DNA of 64,000 nucleotides from RPQJ01 sp963754535 (GTDB taxonomy: Bacteria; Pseudomonadota; Gammaproteobacteria; Steroidobacterales; Steroidobacteraceae): positions 124,001 to 188,000 of the forward strand of contig CAVWGG010000014.1 in NCBI GenBank assembly GCA_963754535.1, read 5' to 3'. The notes under the pieces were generated by a model, which saw only the letters and a program-made list of their open reading frames with translations, was not told where the DNA came from and did no database searches. Both the position numbers and the translations under genes were made by a program. Below, piece after piece: positions 9,211 through 17,862 of this stretch. The number at the start of each line of letters is the position of its first letter. Position 1 is the first letter of the stretch.

Positions 9211-9790
9211 TTGAGTCTGCATCGTGTCATCGCGCATGCCAGGAAGCAGGAATGGACCGTGATCGGCATCGACCTGGTCATCGTCATCCTGGGCGTCTTC
9301 ATCGGTATCCAGGTCTCGAACTGGAACGTCGAGCGGGAGACGAACGCGCGCGGCGCGCTCTTCGCCGAGCGACTCAAGGCGGACCTGCAGGAGGAGGCCT
9401 GGTATTACCAGCTGCAGATCGAATACAGCCGCGATGTGCTCGCCAACGCGGAAAGGGCCGTTGCAGGACTCGCCGGCAAGGCGGCCGATGCAGACGAGGC
9501 GCTGCTGATCACCGCGTACCGCGCGACCCAGTACAAGCAGAAAGCGCGACGACCGGTACGTCAGTACCGGCGACTACAAAGGCCTCGACGACCTGATCGA
9601 TTATCCGTGCAGCACCGGGCTGCCGGCGCAGGAGATCGACGGAGCAGTGACGGCGCTGCGAGCCAACGCGACGCTGGTTCCGCTGCTGCGCCTGCGCATT
9701 GCCGACATTGAAACGCGATTGGTCGACCTGACCGGTAACAACAGGGAGATCATGCAAGGCCTGCAGGCCATCGCGGCCGAAAGGCGCTGA
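9211..9790 (+). CDS. DUF6090-like single-pass membrane protein (apparent frameshift)
   Basis: The protein starts MSLHRVIAHARKQEWTVIGI with one hydrophobic helix (LVIVILGVFIGIQVSNWN), the pattern of DUF6090-like proteins common in gammaproteobacteria, followed by a helical extracytoplasmic part. The frame from TTG 9211 loses its family pattern near 9547. The next frame continues DDRYVSTGDYKGLDDLIDYP and ends at 9790, so one extra base at about 9547 is likely. Function is unknown. It converges on puuB with 21 bases between the stops and no clear terminator. Confidence 0.6.
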
Positions 9791-9811
9791 ACGGCCGGTG
9801 AACCCGAAGGA

Positions 9812-11095
9812 TCAGAGCAGGTCCTTGAGCCGGAACCAGAGCATCGCCAGCACGAGTCCCGGCATGCGCAGGGCGGGGCCGCCCGGGAAATCGTGGTGCT
9901 TGAGCTTGGTGAACAGGTCGAAGCGCTCGGCCTGTCCCGCGATCGTCTCGGCCACCATCTGCCCGGCGATGCCGGTGAGTGCGATGCCGTGGCCCGAGAA
10001 TCCCTGCAGGTAATACACATTCGGCGCGATGCGCCCGAAGTCCGGCGCGCGGCTCATCGTGATGTCGACGTGCCCGCCCCAGGCGAAATCGATTTTCGCG
10101 TCGGCGAGCGACGGGAAAACCTTGAGCATCCGCACGCGTGTGGCTTTCGCCGTGTTCAGCGCATCACGCCCGGAGTAACTCACCCTTCCGCCGAACAGCA
10201 GGCGGTGGTCGTCCGACCGGCGGAAATAATCGAGCACGAAGTTTACGTCCGACACGGCGACGTTCTCGCGCATCAGCGACTCGATGCGCGCCTGCCCCAG
10301 CCGTTCGGTGGCAATGATGTACGTGCCGACCGGCATGATGCGGTCGCGCAGCTTCTTCGAGATCTTCTCGTCGATGAAGGCGTTGCAGCACAGCGCGACG
10401 TGTTGCGCGCGGACGGAAGCGCCGCTGGCCGTGCTCAGCCTCACGGTCGCGCCGTGCTCGATACCGACGACCATCGAGTCCTCGAAGATCTTCACACCAG
10501 CCGCCTGGGCGGCGGCCGCGAGCCCCAGCGTGTAATTCAACGGATGCAGGTGCCCGCTGCGGTCGTCGCGCAGCCCGCCGATGTAGCGATCGGTCTCGAG
10601 CACCTGGCCGAGTTCCGCACGGTCGAGCCAGCGCGTCGACATGTAGCCGTAGTCGTTGACCAGTTCGTCCTGGTATGCCCGGAGGTCTGCTTCCTGCCGC
10701 GGCTTGAGCGCGGTGTGCAGGTGGCCCCAGTGCAGGTCGCAGTCGATGCGGTGTTTCGCGACCAGGTCCTTCATCAGGTCGAGCGCGTCGACCGAGATGT
10801 CGAACATCTTCTTCGCGTCGGCCTTGCCCACCTGTGCGACCAGCTTGTCCTGGCTGCAGGCGTAACCGACGATCGCCTGGCCGCCGCTGCGACCAGAGGC
10901 GCCGAACGCGATGCGGTTGCCTTCGAGCAGCACGACTTTGTAGCCGCGCTCGGCCAGGAACAGCGCAGTCGCGCAGCCCGCGATCCCGCCGCCCACGATG
11001 CAGACGTCGGCTTCCAGGTCACCCGTCAGCGGCGCGCTGTTGGGCGCGGGATTCGCCGAGGCGGCGTAGTACGAATCGATGTGCGCGACCGGCAT
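9812..11095 (-). CDS. puuB: Gamma-glutamylputrescine oxidoreductase (FAD-dependent)
   Basis: This 427-residue DadA/DAO-family flavoenzyme should oxidise gamma-glutamylputrescine to the aldehyde with release of ammonia and H2O2. The FAD-binding dinucleotide fold is visible near residues 30-60 (DVCIVGGGIAGCATALFLAE, then LLEGNRIAFGASGRSGGQ), and the C-terminal flavin contact is YYLQGFSGHGIALTGIAGQM. It lies 4 bases behind puuA, so the two form an operon. The start MPVAHIDSYY is usual for the family. PuuB rather than a sarcosine-type oxidase is inferred from sequence style and the puu neighbours. Confidence 0.9.
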   Translation of the reverse strand: MPVAHIDSYYAASANPAPNSAPLTGDLEADVCIVGGGIAGCATALFLAERGYKVVLLEGNRIAFGASGRSGGQAIVGYACSQDKLVAQVGKADAKKMFDISVDALDLMKDLVAKHRIDCDLHWGHLHTALKPRQEADLRAYQDELVNDYGYMSTRWLDRAELGQVLETDRYIGGLRDDRSGHLHPLNYTLGLAAAAQAAGVKIFEDSMVVGIEHGATVRLSTASGASVRAQHVALCCNAFIDEKISKKLRDRIMPVGTYIIATERLGQARIESLMRENVAVSDVNFVLDYFRRSDDHRLLFGGRVSYSGRDALNTAKATRVRMLKVFPSLADAKIDFAWGGHVDITMSRAPDFGRIAPNVYYLQGFSGHGIALTGIAGQMVAETIAGQAERFDLFTKLKHHDFPGGPALRMPGLVLAMLWFRLKDLL

Positions 11096-11099
11096 GGCT

Positions 11100-12470
11100 T
11101 CAGCTCGTGGTCAGGTACCAGTCGTAATCGATGGCCGGCACGTAGGAGAAGAAATCCTGCATCTCGCCGCGGCGCGTCGCCGCGTACAGGCGCGCAAAGC
11201 GCTCACCCAGGTATTCGCGCGCGAAATCGCTGCGCTCGAACACGCCGAGCGCTTCGGGCCACGACTGCGGGATCGTCGGCGTGGTGTCGCGGTACGCGTT
11301 GCCAGCCAGCACGGGACCCGGATCGAGCTGGCGCGTGAGCCCCAGGTGCATGCCGGCGAGCACGATGGCGGAGAGCAGGTACGGGTTGGCGTCGGCGCCG
11401 GCGATGCGGTGCTCGACCCGCCGGCTCGCGGGCGGGCCGTGTGGGACGCGGAACGCGACGCCGCGGTTGTTCACGGACCAGCTCGGGTTGAGCGGCACGT
11501 AGGCCTCGGGCTGGAAGCGCCGGTAGGAATTGGCCGTCGGGGCGCAGATCGCGATCGCGTCGTTCATCGTCGCAGCCAGGCCGCCGATCGCGTGCCGCAG
11601 CTGTTCGCTGCCCACGGGCTCCTCTGCCTGGAAGATGTTGCGGCCCTGCGCGTCGAGCACGCTGACGTGCAGGTGCGCGCCGCTGCCGGCGTGGTCGCGA
11701 TAGGGCTTCGGCATGAACGTCGCTTCCATGCCGTGGGCGAGCGCCACGCCCTTCACCAGTCGCTTGAGGCGGATGGCGTGGTCGCAGGCCAGCAGGGGAT
11801 CATCGACGTGGTGCAGGTTCACTTCGAACTGGCCGGGGCCGTATTCGGCGAGCACGGTGCCCACGGGCAGTTCCTGCTCGCGCGCGGCGGCATCGATCGC
11901 GCTCAGCACGGTCGAGTACTCGTCCAGCTCCTGCATCGAGTTGATCTGCGTCTTCACCTCGCGGCGGCCGGTCAGCGGCTGGCGCGGCGGCTGCACGTGG
12001 CCTTCGGGCGTGCGCTCACGATCGACGAGATAGAATTCGAGTTCGACGGCCATCACGGGCTTGAGACCGAGCGCGGTGAAGCGCGCGACGACGTTCTCGA
12101 GCACGTGCCGCGGATCGCCATGGAAGGGCGTGCGGTCGTGCTCGTACATGCAGACCTGCATCTGCGCGACGTGTTCACCGAGCCAGGGTACCGGCACCAG
12201 GGTGCCAGCGATCGGCAGGCACACGCGGTCGGCATCGCCTTCGTCGAAGCCGAGGCCGGTGGACTGCACCGTGCCGCCAAGTACGTCGAGCGCGAACATC
12301 GAGCCGGGCAACAGCAGACCCAAGCCGTGCACGCCCTCGAGTTCCGCAGCCGTGACCCGCTTGCCCCGGGGGATGCCCATGAGGTCGGCGAGCAGCAGAT
12401 CGACGAAGCGCACCTGCGGATGACGCTTGAGCCAGGCGGCGGCCGGCCCGAATTCCGCAAACTGCGGCAT
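11100..12470 (-). CDS. puuA: Gamma-glutamylputrescine synthetase (glutamine synthetase family)
   Basis: The 456-residue protein would ligate glutamate to putrescine with ATP, the first step of the Puu pathway. It shows glutamine-synthetase motifs VMAVELEFYLVD (metal-binding Glu), GPGQFEVNLHH, GSGAHLHVSVLD, and RVEHRIAGADANPYL with the glutamate-binding Arg. A second paralogue is encoded at 13471 on the other strand. Pseudomonas likewise carries SpuI and SpuB, so which substrate each prefers cannot be settled from sequence. The gene heads a two-gene operon with puuB and diverges from puuD over about 240 bases. Confidence 0.88.
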   Translation of the reverse strand: MPQFAEFGPAAAWLKRHPQVRFVDLLLADLMGIPRGKRVTAAELEGVHGLGLLLPGSMFALDVLGGTVQSTGLGFDEGDADRVCLPIAGTLVPVPWLGEHVAQMQVCMYEHDRTPFHGDPRHVLENVVARFTALGLKPVMAVELEFYLVDRERTPEGHVQPPRQPLTGRREVKTQINSMQELDEYSTVLSAIDAAAREQELPVGTVLAEYGPGQFEVNLHHVDDPLLACDHAIRLKRLVKGVALAHGMEATFMPKPYRDHAGSGAHLHVSVLDAQGRNIFQAEEPVGSEQLRHAIGGLAATMNDAIAICAPTANSYRRFQPEAYVPLNPSWSVNNRGVAFRVPHGPPASRRVEHRIAGADANPYLLSAIVLAGMHLGLTRQLDPGPVLAGNAYRDTTPTIPQSWPEALGVFERSDFAREYLGERFARLYAATRRGEMQDFFSYVPAIDYDWYLTTS

Positions 12471-12603
12471 GAGACACCCGTTGTTTAGGATTTAGCGACG
12501 GTCGTGCCGTCCGGGAGCGAAGAGAATAGCCGTTAGTCGCGCTGGCCGGCAAGCCGTGCAGGCCTTGTCAAGATTCGATCCAAGTCCATGTTTGGCCTGA
12601 TTT

Positions 12604-12620
12604 TTGGCCGTTTTTTTGCA
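12604..12620 (+). promoter_or_regulatory. Candidate sigma54 (-24/-12) promoter for puuD-spuB
   Basis: TTGGCCGTTTTTTTGCA places GG (12606-12607) and GC (12618-12619) exactly 10 bases apart, with a perfect TTGCA at the -12 element and TTGGC at -24. Initiation would be expected near 12631, about 78 bases before the GTG start of puuD. A second TTTGGCC copy lies 12 bases upstream (12591-12597). No enhancer-binding site is recognised. Confidence 0.5.
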
Positions 12621-12708
12621 GTGCGCGGCGACGGCAGGGGGGTGGCTGTGGTTTAATCCGGACCGTCCCCGAATGATGGCCTCCCAAGAGCCGTCTAGGA
12701 TTTTAAAC

Positions 12709-13465
12709 GTGGCTCGCCACAAACCATTGATCGGCATACCCGCGGATCGCCGGATCCTGGGCCCGCACCCCTTCCACTGCGTCGGGGAAAAGTACATCGC
12801 CGCCGTCGCCGAAGCGGCCGACGCGATCCCGGTCCTCATTCCCGCGCTGGGTGAGCGCGACCTCGACGACGTGCTGTCGCAAGTCGACGGCATCCTGTTG
12901 ACCGGCAGCCCGTCCAATGTCGAGCCGCTTCGCTACCAGGGGCCGGCCAGCGACCCTGACACGCTGCACGATCCCCACCGCGACGACACGACGCTGCCGC
13001 TGATCCCGCGCGCCATTGCGGCTGGCCTGCCCCTGTTCGCCGTGTGCCGCGGCTTCCAGGAAATGAACGTCGCGTTCGGCGGCACGCTCTGGCAGAAAGT
13101 GCAGGACGTGCCGGGCATGCAGGATCACCGCGAAGACAAGGACGCAGCCGCTCGAGGTCCAGTACGCCCCGGCACACGAGGTGGAACTCGTGCGGGGCGG
13201 CTACCTGCACGGACTCGCCGGCACGGAGCGGGTGATGGTCAACTCGCTGCACGCGCAGGGCGTGCAGACGCTTGGCCGCGATCTCGAGATCGAAGCCCGC
13301 GCCCACGATGGGCTGATCGAAGCGTTCCGTGTCCGCAATGCACCGGGCTTCGCGCTCGCGGTGCAGTGGCACCCGGAATGGCAGGTCCTGAAGAATCCCT
13401 TTTCGCACGCCTTGTTCGCCGCCTTCGGCGCTGCGGCGCGCGCTCGAACCAACGCACGGAAGTAG
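12709..13465 (+). CDS. puuD: Gamma-glutamyl-GABA hydrolase (apparent frameshift)
   Basis: This class I glutamine-amidotransferase-like hydrolase releases GABA from gamma-glutamyl-GABA. The first frame carries HKPLIGIPADRR, DGILLTGSPSNVEP and the nucleophile Cys in FAVCRGFQEMNVAFGGTLW. The His/Glu of the triad (ALAVQWHPEWQ) is in the next frame after about 13147, where removing one G joins the halves (DKDAPLEVQYAPAHEVELV). GTG 12709 has an AGGA ribosome site 8-10 bases upstream. ATG codons at 12673/12676 are alternatives with poorer sites. Without correction the first frame would read through into spuB. As sequenced the product would lack its catalytic dyad. Confidence 0.85.
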
Positions 13466-13470
13466 TTTTC

Positions 13471-14808
13471 ATGAGCACCCCGATCCAGCAGTTTTTCAAG
13501 GAACACGGCATCTCGGAAGTCGAGGCCGTGGTCCCCGACATGGCCGGCATCGCGCGCGGCAAGGTGATGCCCGCGATGAAGTTTGCGGAAGACGAGGGCA
13601 TGCGCATGCCCGAGAGCATCTTCCTGCAGACCGTCACCGGCGATTACCCGGACGATGACCGTGCCATCAATCCGTCGGAAATCGACATCGTGCTGAAGGC
13701 CGACCCGAACACGACGCGCGTCGTGCCGTGGGCAGCCGAGCCGACCGCGCAGGTCATCCACGACAGCTATTACTCGGACGGCCGTCCGGTGACGATGGCG
13801 CCGCGCTATGTGCTGCGCCGCATCCTCGACCTCTATGCGCAGAAGGGCTGGAAGCCGATCGTCGCGCCGGAACTCGAGTTCTACCTCGTCGAGCCGAACA
13901 TCGACGCCGACTACCCGCTCAAGCCGCCGGTGGGCCGCTCGGGCCGGCCGGAGATCGGCCGCCAGTCGTACAGCATCGCCGCGGTCAACGAATTCGATCC
14001 GCTGTTCGACGACATCTATGCGTTCTGCGAAGCGCAGGAAATCGAGATCGACACGCTGATCCACGAAGACGGCGCCGCGCAGATGGAGATCAACCTGATC
14101 CACGGCGACGCGATGTCGCTCGCCGACCAGGTCTTCATGTTCAAGCGCACGGCGCGTGAGGCCGCGTTCCGGCACAAGATGTACGCGACGTTCATGGCGA
14201 AGCCGATGGCGCGCGAGCCGGGCAGCGCGATGCACATCCACCAGAGCATCGTGGATGCGAAGACCGGCAAGAACGTGTTCAGCGACAAGGACGGCAACCC
14301 TACCCAGCTGTTCTTCTCGCATATCGCCGGCCTGCAGAAGTACCTGCCGACAGCGATGGCGCTGTTCGCGCCGAACGTGAATTCGTTCCGCCGGATCATC
14401 CTGCGGCACCTCGCGCCCATCAACACGCAGTGGGGTTACGACAACCGCACCGCCGGCCTGCGCGTGCCGATCTCGAACCCGGACAACCGTCGCGTCGAAA
14501 ACCGCCTCGCCGGCGCGGACGCCAATCCTTACCTGGCGCTCGCAGCCTCGCTGGCCTGCGGGTACCTCGGCATGCTGGAAGGCCTGAAGCCGTCGGAGCC
14601 CGTCTCCGGCAGCGCGTACGACCTGCCGTTCAACCTGCCGCGCAGCCTCGAGGAATCCGTGCGACTGCTGCGCGACTGCCGCACGCTGATCGACACGCTC
14701 GGCGACCGCTTCGTGCTGGCGTACACCGCAGTGAAGGAAAGCGAGCAAGATACGTTCCTGCAGGTCATCAGCAGCTGGGAGCGGGAGCACCTGCTCCTGA
14801 ACGTCTGA
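13471..14808 (+). CDS. spuB: Gamma-glutamylpolyamine synthetase (glutamine synthetase family, second paralogue)
   Basis: The 445-residue protein contains the glutamine-synthetase core: IVAPELEFYLVEP with metal ligands, DGAAQMEINLIHGD, SAMHIHQSIVD, and RVENRLAGADANPYLALA. It would ligate glutamate to putrescine or a related amine. It starts 5 bases after puuD and ends just before a large inverted repeat. Together with puuA at 12470 it is one of two synthetases flanking a shared regulatory region, as spuB and spuI do in Pseudomonas. Substrate preference between putrescine, cadaverine and spermidine is not evident. Confidence 0.87.
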   Translation: MSTPIQQFFKEHGISEVEAVVPDMAGIARGKVMPAMKFAEDEGMRMPESIFLQTVTGDYPDDDRAINPSEIDIVLKADPNTTRVVPWAAEPTAQVIHDSYYSDGRPVTMAPRYVLRRILDLYAQKGWKPIVAPELEFYLVEPNIDADYPLKPPVGRSGRPEIGRQSYSIAAVNEFDPLFDDIYAFCEAQEIEIDTLIHEDGAAQMEINLIHGDAMSLADQVFMFKRTAREAAFRHKMYATFMAKPMAREPGSAMHIHQSIVDAKTGKNVFSDKDGNPTQLFFSHIAGLQKYLPTAMALFAPNVNSFRRIILRHLAPINTQWGYDNRTAGLRVPISNPDNRRVENRLAGADANPYLALAASLACGYLGMLEGLKPSEPVSGSAYDLPFNLPRSLEESVRLLRDCRTLIDTLGDRFVLAYTAVKESEQDTFLQVISSWEREHLLLNV

Positions 14809-14819
14809 CGACGTTCAGG

Positions 14820-14963
14820 AAGGGGTTAGGGGTTAGGGGATAGGGGTTAGTCGGAGGGGCAGCTGGCGCATCGGGATTTACTTCTCGCGATGTAGGCTCA
14901 GCCCCGGACGACCCACCGCACCTCTTATCCGACTAACCCCTATCCCCTAACCCCTAACCCCTT
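14820..14963. repeat. 36-bp perfect inverted repeat with telomere-like G-quadruplex arms
   Basis: The left arm (14820-14855) contains four GGGG runs with three-base loops (TTA, TTA, ATA) at 14822-14846 and ends TTAGTCGGA. The right arm (14928-14963) is its exact reverse complement. The arms are separated by 72 bases. Beyond the arms the pairing continues to CAGG/CCTG after a two-base bulge. Transcribed RNA could form a 36-bp stem, and each DNA strand carries a canonical G-quadruplex motif in one arm. The element fills the gap between spuB and spuC and may be a REPIN-like or other dispersed element. Confidence 0.95.
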
Positions 14964-14982
14964 TTCCTGGACACCGTCATCC

Positions 14983-16383
14983 ATGAAACCGACGCCCTAC
15001 ATCGCGGACCGCACCACCGCCCAATGGCAGGAGCTGGACCGCCAGCACTACCTCCACCCGTTCACGGACTACAAGAACCTGCACGCGAAGGGCTCGCGGG
15101 TCATCGTCAAGGCCGAGGGCGTGTACCTGTACGATTCGGAAGGCAACCGCATGCTCGATGGCATGGCGGGCCTCTGGTGCGTCAACGTGGGCTACGGACG
15201 CAAGGAACTCGCGGAGGCCGCCTACCGGCAGCTGCTTGAGCTGCCGTACTACAACAGCTTCTTCCAGACGGCCCACCCGCCAGCCATCGAACTCGCGAAG
15301 CAGCTCGTCGACCTGACGCCGCCGCAGTTCAACCGCGTGTTCTTCACCGGCTCGGGCTCGGAAGGCAACGACACGGTCGTGCGCCTCGTGCGCCGTTACT
15401 GGGACCTGCTCGGGCAGCCCGAACGCAAGGTCATCATCAGCCGCGTGAATGCCTATCACGGCAGCACCATGGCCGGCGCGAGCCTCGGCGGCATGGGGTT
15501 CATGCACGAGCAGGGCGGCCTCCCGATTCCGGACATCGTCCACATCCCGCAGCCGTACTGGTACGGCGAGGGCGGCAGACTCAGTCCGGCCGAATTCGGC
15601 GTGAAGGTCGCGCACACGCTCGAGCAGAAGATCCTCGAGATGGGGCCGCAGAAGATCGCGGCCTTCATCGGTGAACCGATCCAGGGCGCCGGCGGCGTGA
15701 TCATCCCGCCGGACACCTACTGGCCGGAAATCCAGAAGATCTGCGACCGTTACGGCATCCTGCTGGTCGCGGACGAGGTCATCTGCGGCTTTGGCCGCAC
15801 GGGGCACTGGTTCGGCTCGAACCACTTCGGGATCAAGCCCGACCTAATGACGATCGCCAAGGGCCTGTCCTCCGGCTACCTGCCGATCGGTGGCGTGATG
15901 GTCGCGGACCGCGTGGCCGAGGTGATCATCGACAAAGGCGGCGAGTTCGCCCACGGGTTCACTTATTCGGGTCACCCGGCGGCCTGCGCCGTCGCCAGCG
16001 TCAACCTGCACCTGATCCAGCAGGAAAACCTCGTGTCGCGCACGCACGACGAGACCGGCCCCTACCTGGCCAGGAAGTGGCGCGACATTTCGGAGCATCC
16101 ACTGGTGGGCGAGGCGCGGTCGGTCGGCCTGATCGGCGCTTTAGAACTGGTCAAGGACAAGGGCTCGCGCACGTTCTTCGACAACCGCGGCGAAGTCGGC
16201 ACGATCTGCCGCGATTTCTGCTTCGAGAATGGCCTGATCATGCGCGCCGTCCGGGACACGCTGATCATTTCGCCGCCGCTGGTGATCAGCCGCGAGCAGA
16301 TCGACGAGCTCGCCGAGAAAGCCTGGCGCTGCCTCGACCTGACGTACGCCCGCTGCCGCGAGGAAGGACGGCTGCAGGCGTAA
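14983..16383 (+). CDS. spuC: Putrescine-pyruvate aminotransferase (class III)
   Basis: This 466-residue PLP enzyme would transaminate putrescine (or other diamines) with pyruvate to give 4-aminobutanal and alanine, the direct alternative to the gamma-glutamyl route. Class III features are visible: GMAGLWCVNVGYG, FFTGSGSEGNDT, LLVADEVICGFGRTG, and the PLP lysine Lys293 in TIAKGLSSGYLP. It belongs to the omega-aminotransferase group close to SpuC. Position between spuB and the putrescine transporter supports the substrate assignment. A G-quadruplex inverted repeat lies between it and spuB and may affect co-expression. Confidence 0.9.
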   Translation: MKPTPYIADRTTAQWQELDRQHYLHPFTDYKNLHAKGSRVIVKAEGVYLYDSEGNRMLDGMAGLWCVNVGYGRKELAEAAYRQLLELPYYNSFFQTAHPPAIELAKQLVDLTPPQFNRVFFTGSGSEGNDTVVRLVRRYWDLLGQPERKVIISRVNAYHGSTMAGASLGGMGFMHEQGGLPIPDIVHIPQPYWYGEGGRLSPAEFGVKVAHTLEQKILEMGPQKIAAFIGEPIQGAGGVIIPPDTYWPEIQKICDRYGILLVADEVICGFGRTGHWFGSNHFGIKPDLMTIAKGLSSGYLPIGGVMVADRVAEVIIDKGGEFAHGFTYSGHPAACAVASVNLHLIQQENLVSRTHDETGPYLARKWRDISEHPLVGEARSVGLIGALELVKDKGSRTFFDNRGEVGTICRDFCFENGLIMRAVRDTLIISPPLVISREQIDELAEKAWRCLDLTYARCREEGRLQA

Positions 16384-16451
16384 ACGCCGCGCCCGAATCC
16401 GGGGCAGGGCGTTGTCGTCGTGCACCGAAGCGCGGCGCGGCGCGTTGCCTC

Positions 16452-16480
16452 TAGCCACGGAAAAAAATCTTCGCTATACA
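16452..16480 (+). promoter_or_regulatory. Candidate promoter before the first putrescine-binding protein
   Basis: A good -10 box TATACA (16475-16480) lies 54 bases before the start codon, in the 151-base gap after spuC. The best -35 at 17-base spacing is only TAGCCA (16452-16457), and an A7 run lies between them. Evidence is weak for the -35. Confidence 0.3.
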
Positions 16481-16534
16481 GCATCACTCGCGCCAGTCGG
16501 TGCGCCTCATAGCAAGCACAGGGGTATCTCCAAG

Positions 16535-17704
16535 ATGAGCATCAGCATCCGTGCCGGGTTATTGAGCCTGGTGGTCGCCACCGCCCTCGCGGGCTGCGGC
16601 AAGAAGGAGGAGGCTCCGCCGGCCGCCGAGACCGCCGCTGCTCCCACCGCTGCGGCGCCAGCTGCGCCGGCGTCGACCGAGGAAAAGGTCGTCAACGTCT
16701 TCAACTGGTCGGACTACATCGACCCGACGACGCTCGAGGCGTTCACCGCCGAGACCGGCATCAAGGTCAACTACGACGTCTTCGACTCGAATGAGGTGCT
16801 GGAGACCAAGCTGCTCGCGGGCAACACCGGGTATGACGTCGTCGTCCCGTCGGCCTCCTTCATGGAGCGCCAGATCAAGGCGGGCGTGTTCCGCAAGCTC
16901 GACCGCAGCAAGCTCACCAACTGGGGCAACCTGGACCCTGAAGTACTGCAGCGCGTCGCCCTGCACGATCCGGGCAACGAGCACGCGGTGAACCACATGT
17001 GGGGCACCGACGGCATCGGCTACAACGAGGGCAAGATCAAGAAGATCGACCCGAACGCGCCGGTGGACAGCTGGCAGATAGTGTTCGATCCGAAGTGGGC
17101 CGCCAAGTTCAAGGATTGCGGTATCTCGGTGCTCGACGCGCCGAGCGAGATGGTCGGCGTCGCGCTGGCCTATCTCGGCAAGGACCCCAACAGCCAGAAC
17201 GAGGCCGACCTCAAGTTGGCCGAGGACCTGCTGCTCAAGATCCGTCCGTACATCCGCATGATCCACAGCTCCAACTACATCGACGCGCTCGCCAACGGCG
17301 AGTTGTGCCTCGCGGTGGGCTGGAGCGGCGACGTTCTGCAGGCTCGTGACCGTGCCGCCGAAGTCGGCCAGGGCAACGTGATCAAGTACAGCGTGCCGAA
17401 GGAAGGCACGATCATCTGGTTCGACATGTACGCGATCCCGGCCGATGCCAAGCACCCCGACAACGCCCATGCGTTCATCAACTTCATGATGCGTCCGGAC
17501 GTCGCAGCCAAGAACTCCAACTTCATCAACTATGCCAACGGCAATGCCGCATCGCTCGCGCTGATCGACGACAAGGTCAAGAACGACCCGGGCATCTACC
17601 CGTCGGCCGAAGTGAAGGCCAAGCTGTTCCCGGACCTTGCCGAGTCGCCTGAATTCACCCGCCTGCTGAACCGCTCCTGGACGCGGTTCACCACGGGCAA
17701 GTAA
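16535..17704 (+). CDS. potF: Putrescine/spermidine ABC transporter substrate-binding lipoprotein, copy 1
   Basis: The 389-residue protein has a lipoprotein signal with lipobox ALAGC (Cys21), an Ala/Pro-rich linker and a PotF/PotD-type periplasmic-binding fold. Family signatures are VVNVFNWSDYIDPTTLEAF near the mature start, YDVFDSNEVLETKLLAG, GYDVVVPSASFMERQ and WSGDVLQARDRA, where acidic and aromatic residues bind the polyamine amines. Unlike E. coli PotF it is predicted to be membrane-anchored. A close paralogue follows directly, separated by a terminator-like hairpin, as spuD/spuE are arranged in Pseudomonas. Confidence 0.9.
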   Translation: MSISIRAGLLSLVVATALAGCGKKEEAPPAAETAAAPTAAAPAAPASTEEKVVNVFNWSDYIDPTTLEAFTAETGIKVNYDVFDSNEVLETKLLAGNTGYDVVVPSASFMERQIKAGVFRKLDRSKLTNWGNLDPEVLQRVALHDPGNEHAVNHMWGTDGIGYNEGKIKKIDPNAPVDSWQIVFDPKWAAKFKDCGISVLDAPSEMVGVALAYLGKDPNSQNEADLKLAEDLLLKIRPYIRMIHSSNYIDALANGELCLAVGWSGDVLQARDRAAEVGQGNVIKYSVPKEGTIIWFDMYAIPADAKHPDNAHAFINFMMRPDVAAKNSNFINYANGNAASLALIDDKVKNDPGIYPSAEVKAKLFPDLAESPEFTRLLNRSWTRFTTGK

Positions 17705-17726
17705 CAGCGCCCGGCACATGCCACCC

Positions 17727-17768
17727 ACGGGGCGGTCGGATACCAGTCCGGCCGCCCCGTTTGGTTTC
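17727..17768 (+). terminator. Rho-independent terminator/attenuator between the two binding-protein genes
   Basis: Thirteen bases (17727-17739, ACGGGGCGGTCGG) pair with 17748-17760 (CCGGCCGCCCCGT) through one G-U pair across an 8-base loop, followed by TTTGGTTT. The T-tract is interrupted, so termination may be partial and let some transcripts reach the transporter genes. Confidence 0.7.
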
Positions 17769-17777
17769 AGGGCGAAG

Positions 17778-17806
17778 CTGACTTTGCCCGGTGCCTGAGC
17801 TATAAG
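17778..17806 (+). promoter_or_regulatory. Candidate sigma70 promoter for the second binding protein and potGHI
   Basis: CTGACT (17778-17783) and TATAAG (17801-17806) are separated by an optimal 17 bases, right after the terminator-like hairpin and 57 bases before the ATG of the second binding protein. It would allow potF2-potG-potH-potI to be expressed apart from the catabolic genes. Confidence 0.45.
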
Positions 17807-17862
17807 CGGGAGTACGCCGACCGCGCGGGGAGTGTGGCGGTGGTGGCGACCGAGGGAGAACC

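Noticed and set aside
12604..14808. One long open frame joining the puuD N-terminus to spuB as a 734-residue fusion protein
   Set aside because: The middle about 110 residues are Arg/Ala-rich nonsense, while puuD's own C-terminus is present in another frame. spuB has its own ATG at 13471. The fusion is a result of the frameshift.
14820..14963. TTAGGGG arrays as evidence for a eukaryotic telomere or linear replicon end
   Set aside because: There are only three to four units, they are flanked by bacterial genes on both sides, and they sit inside a symmetric inverted repeat.
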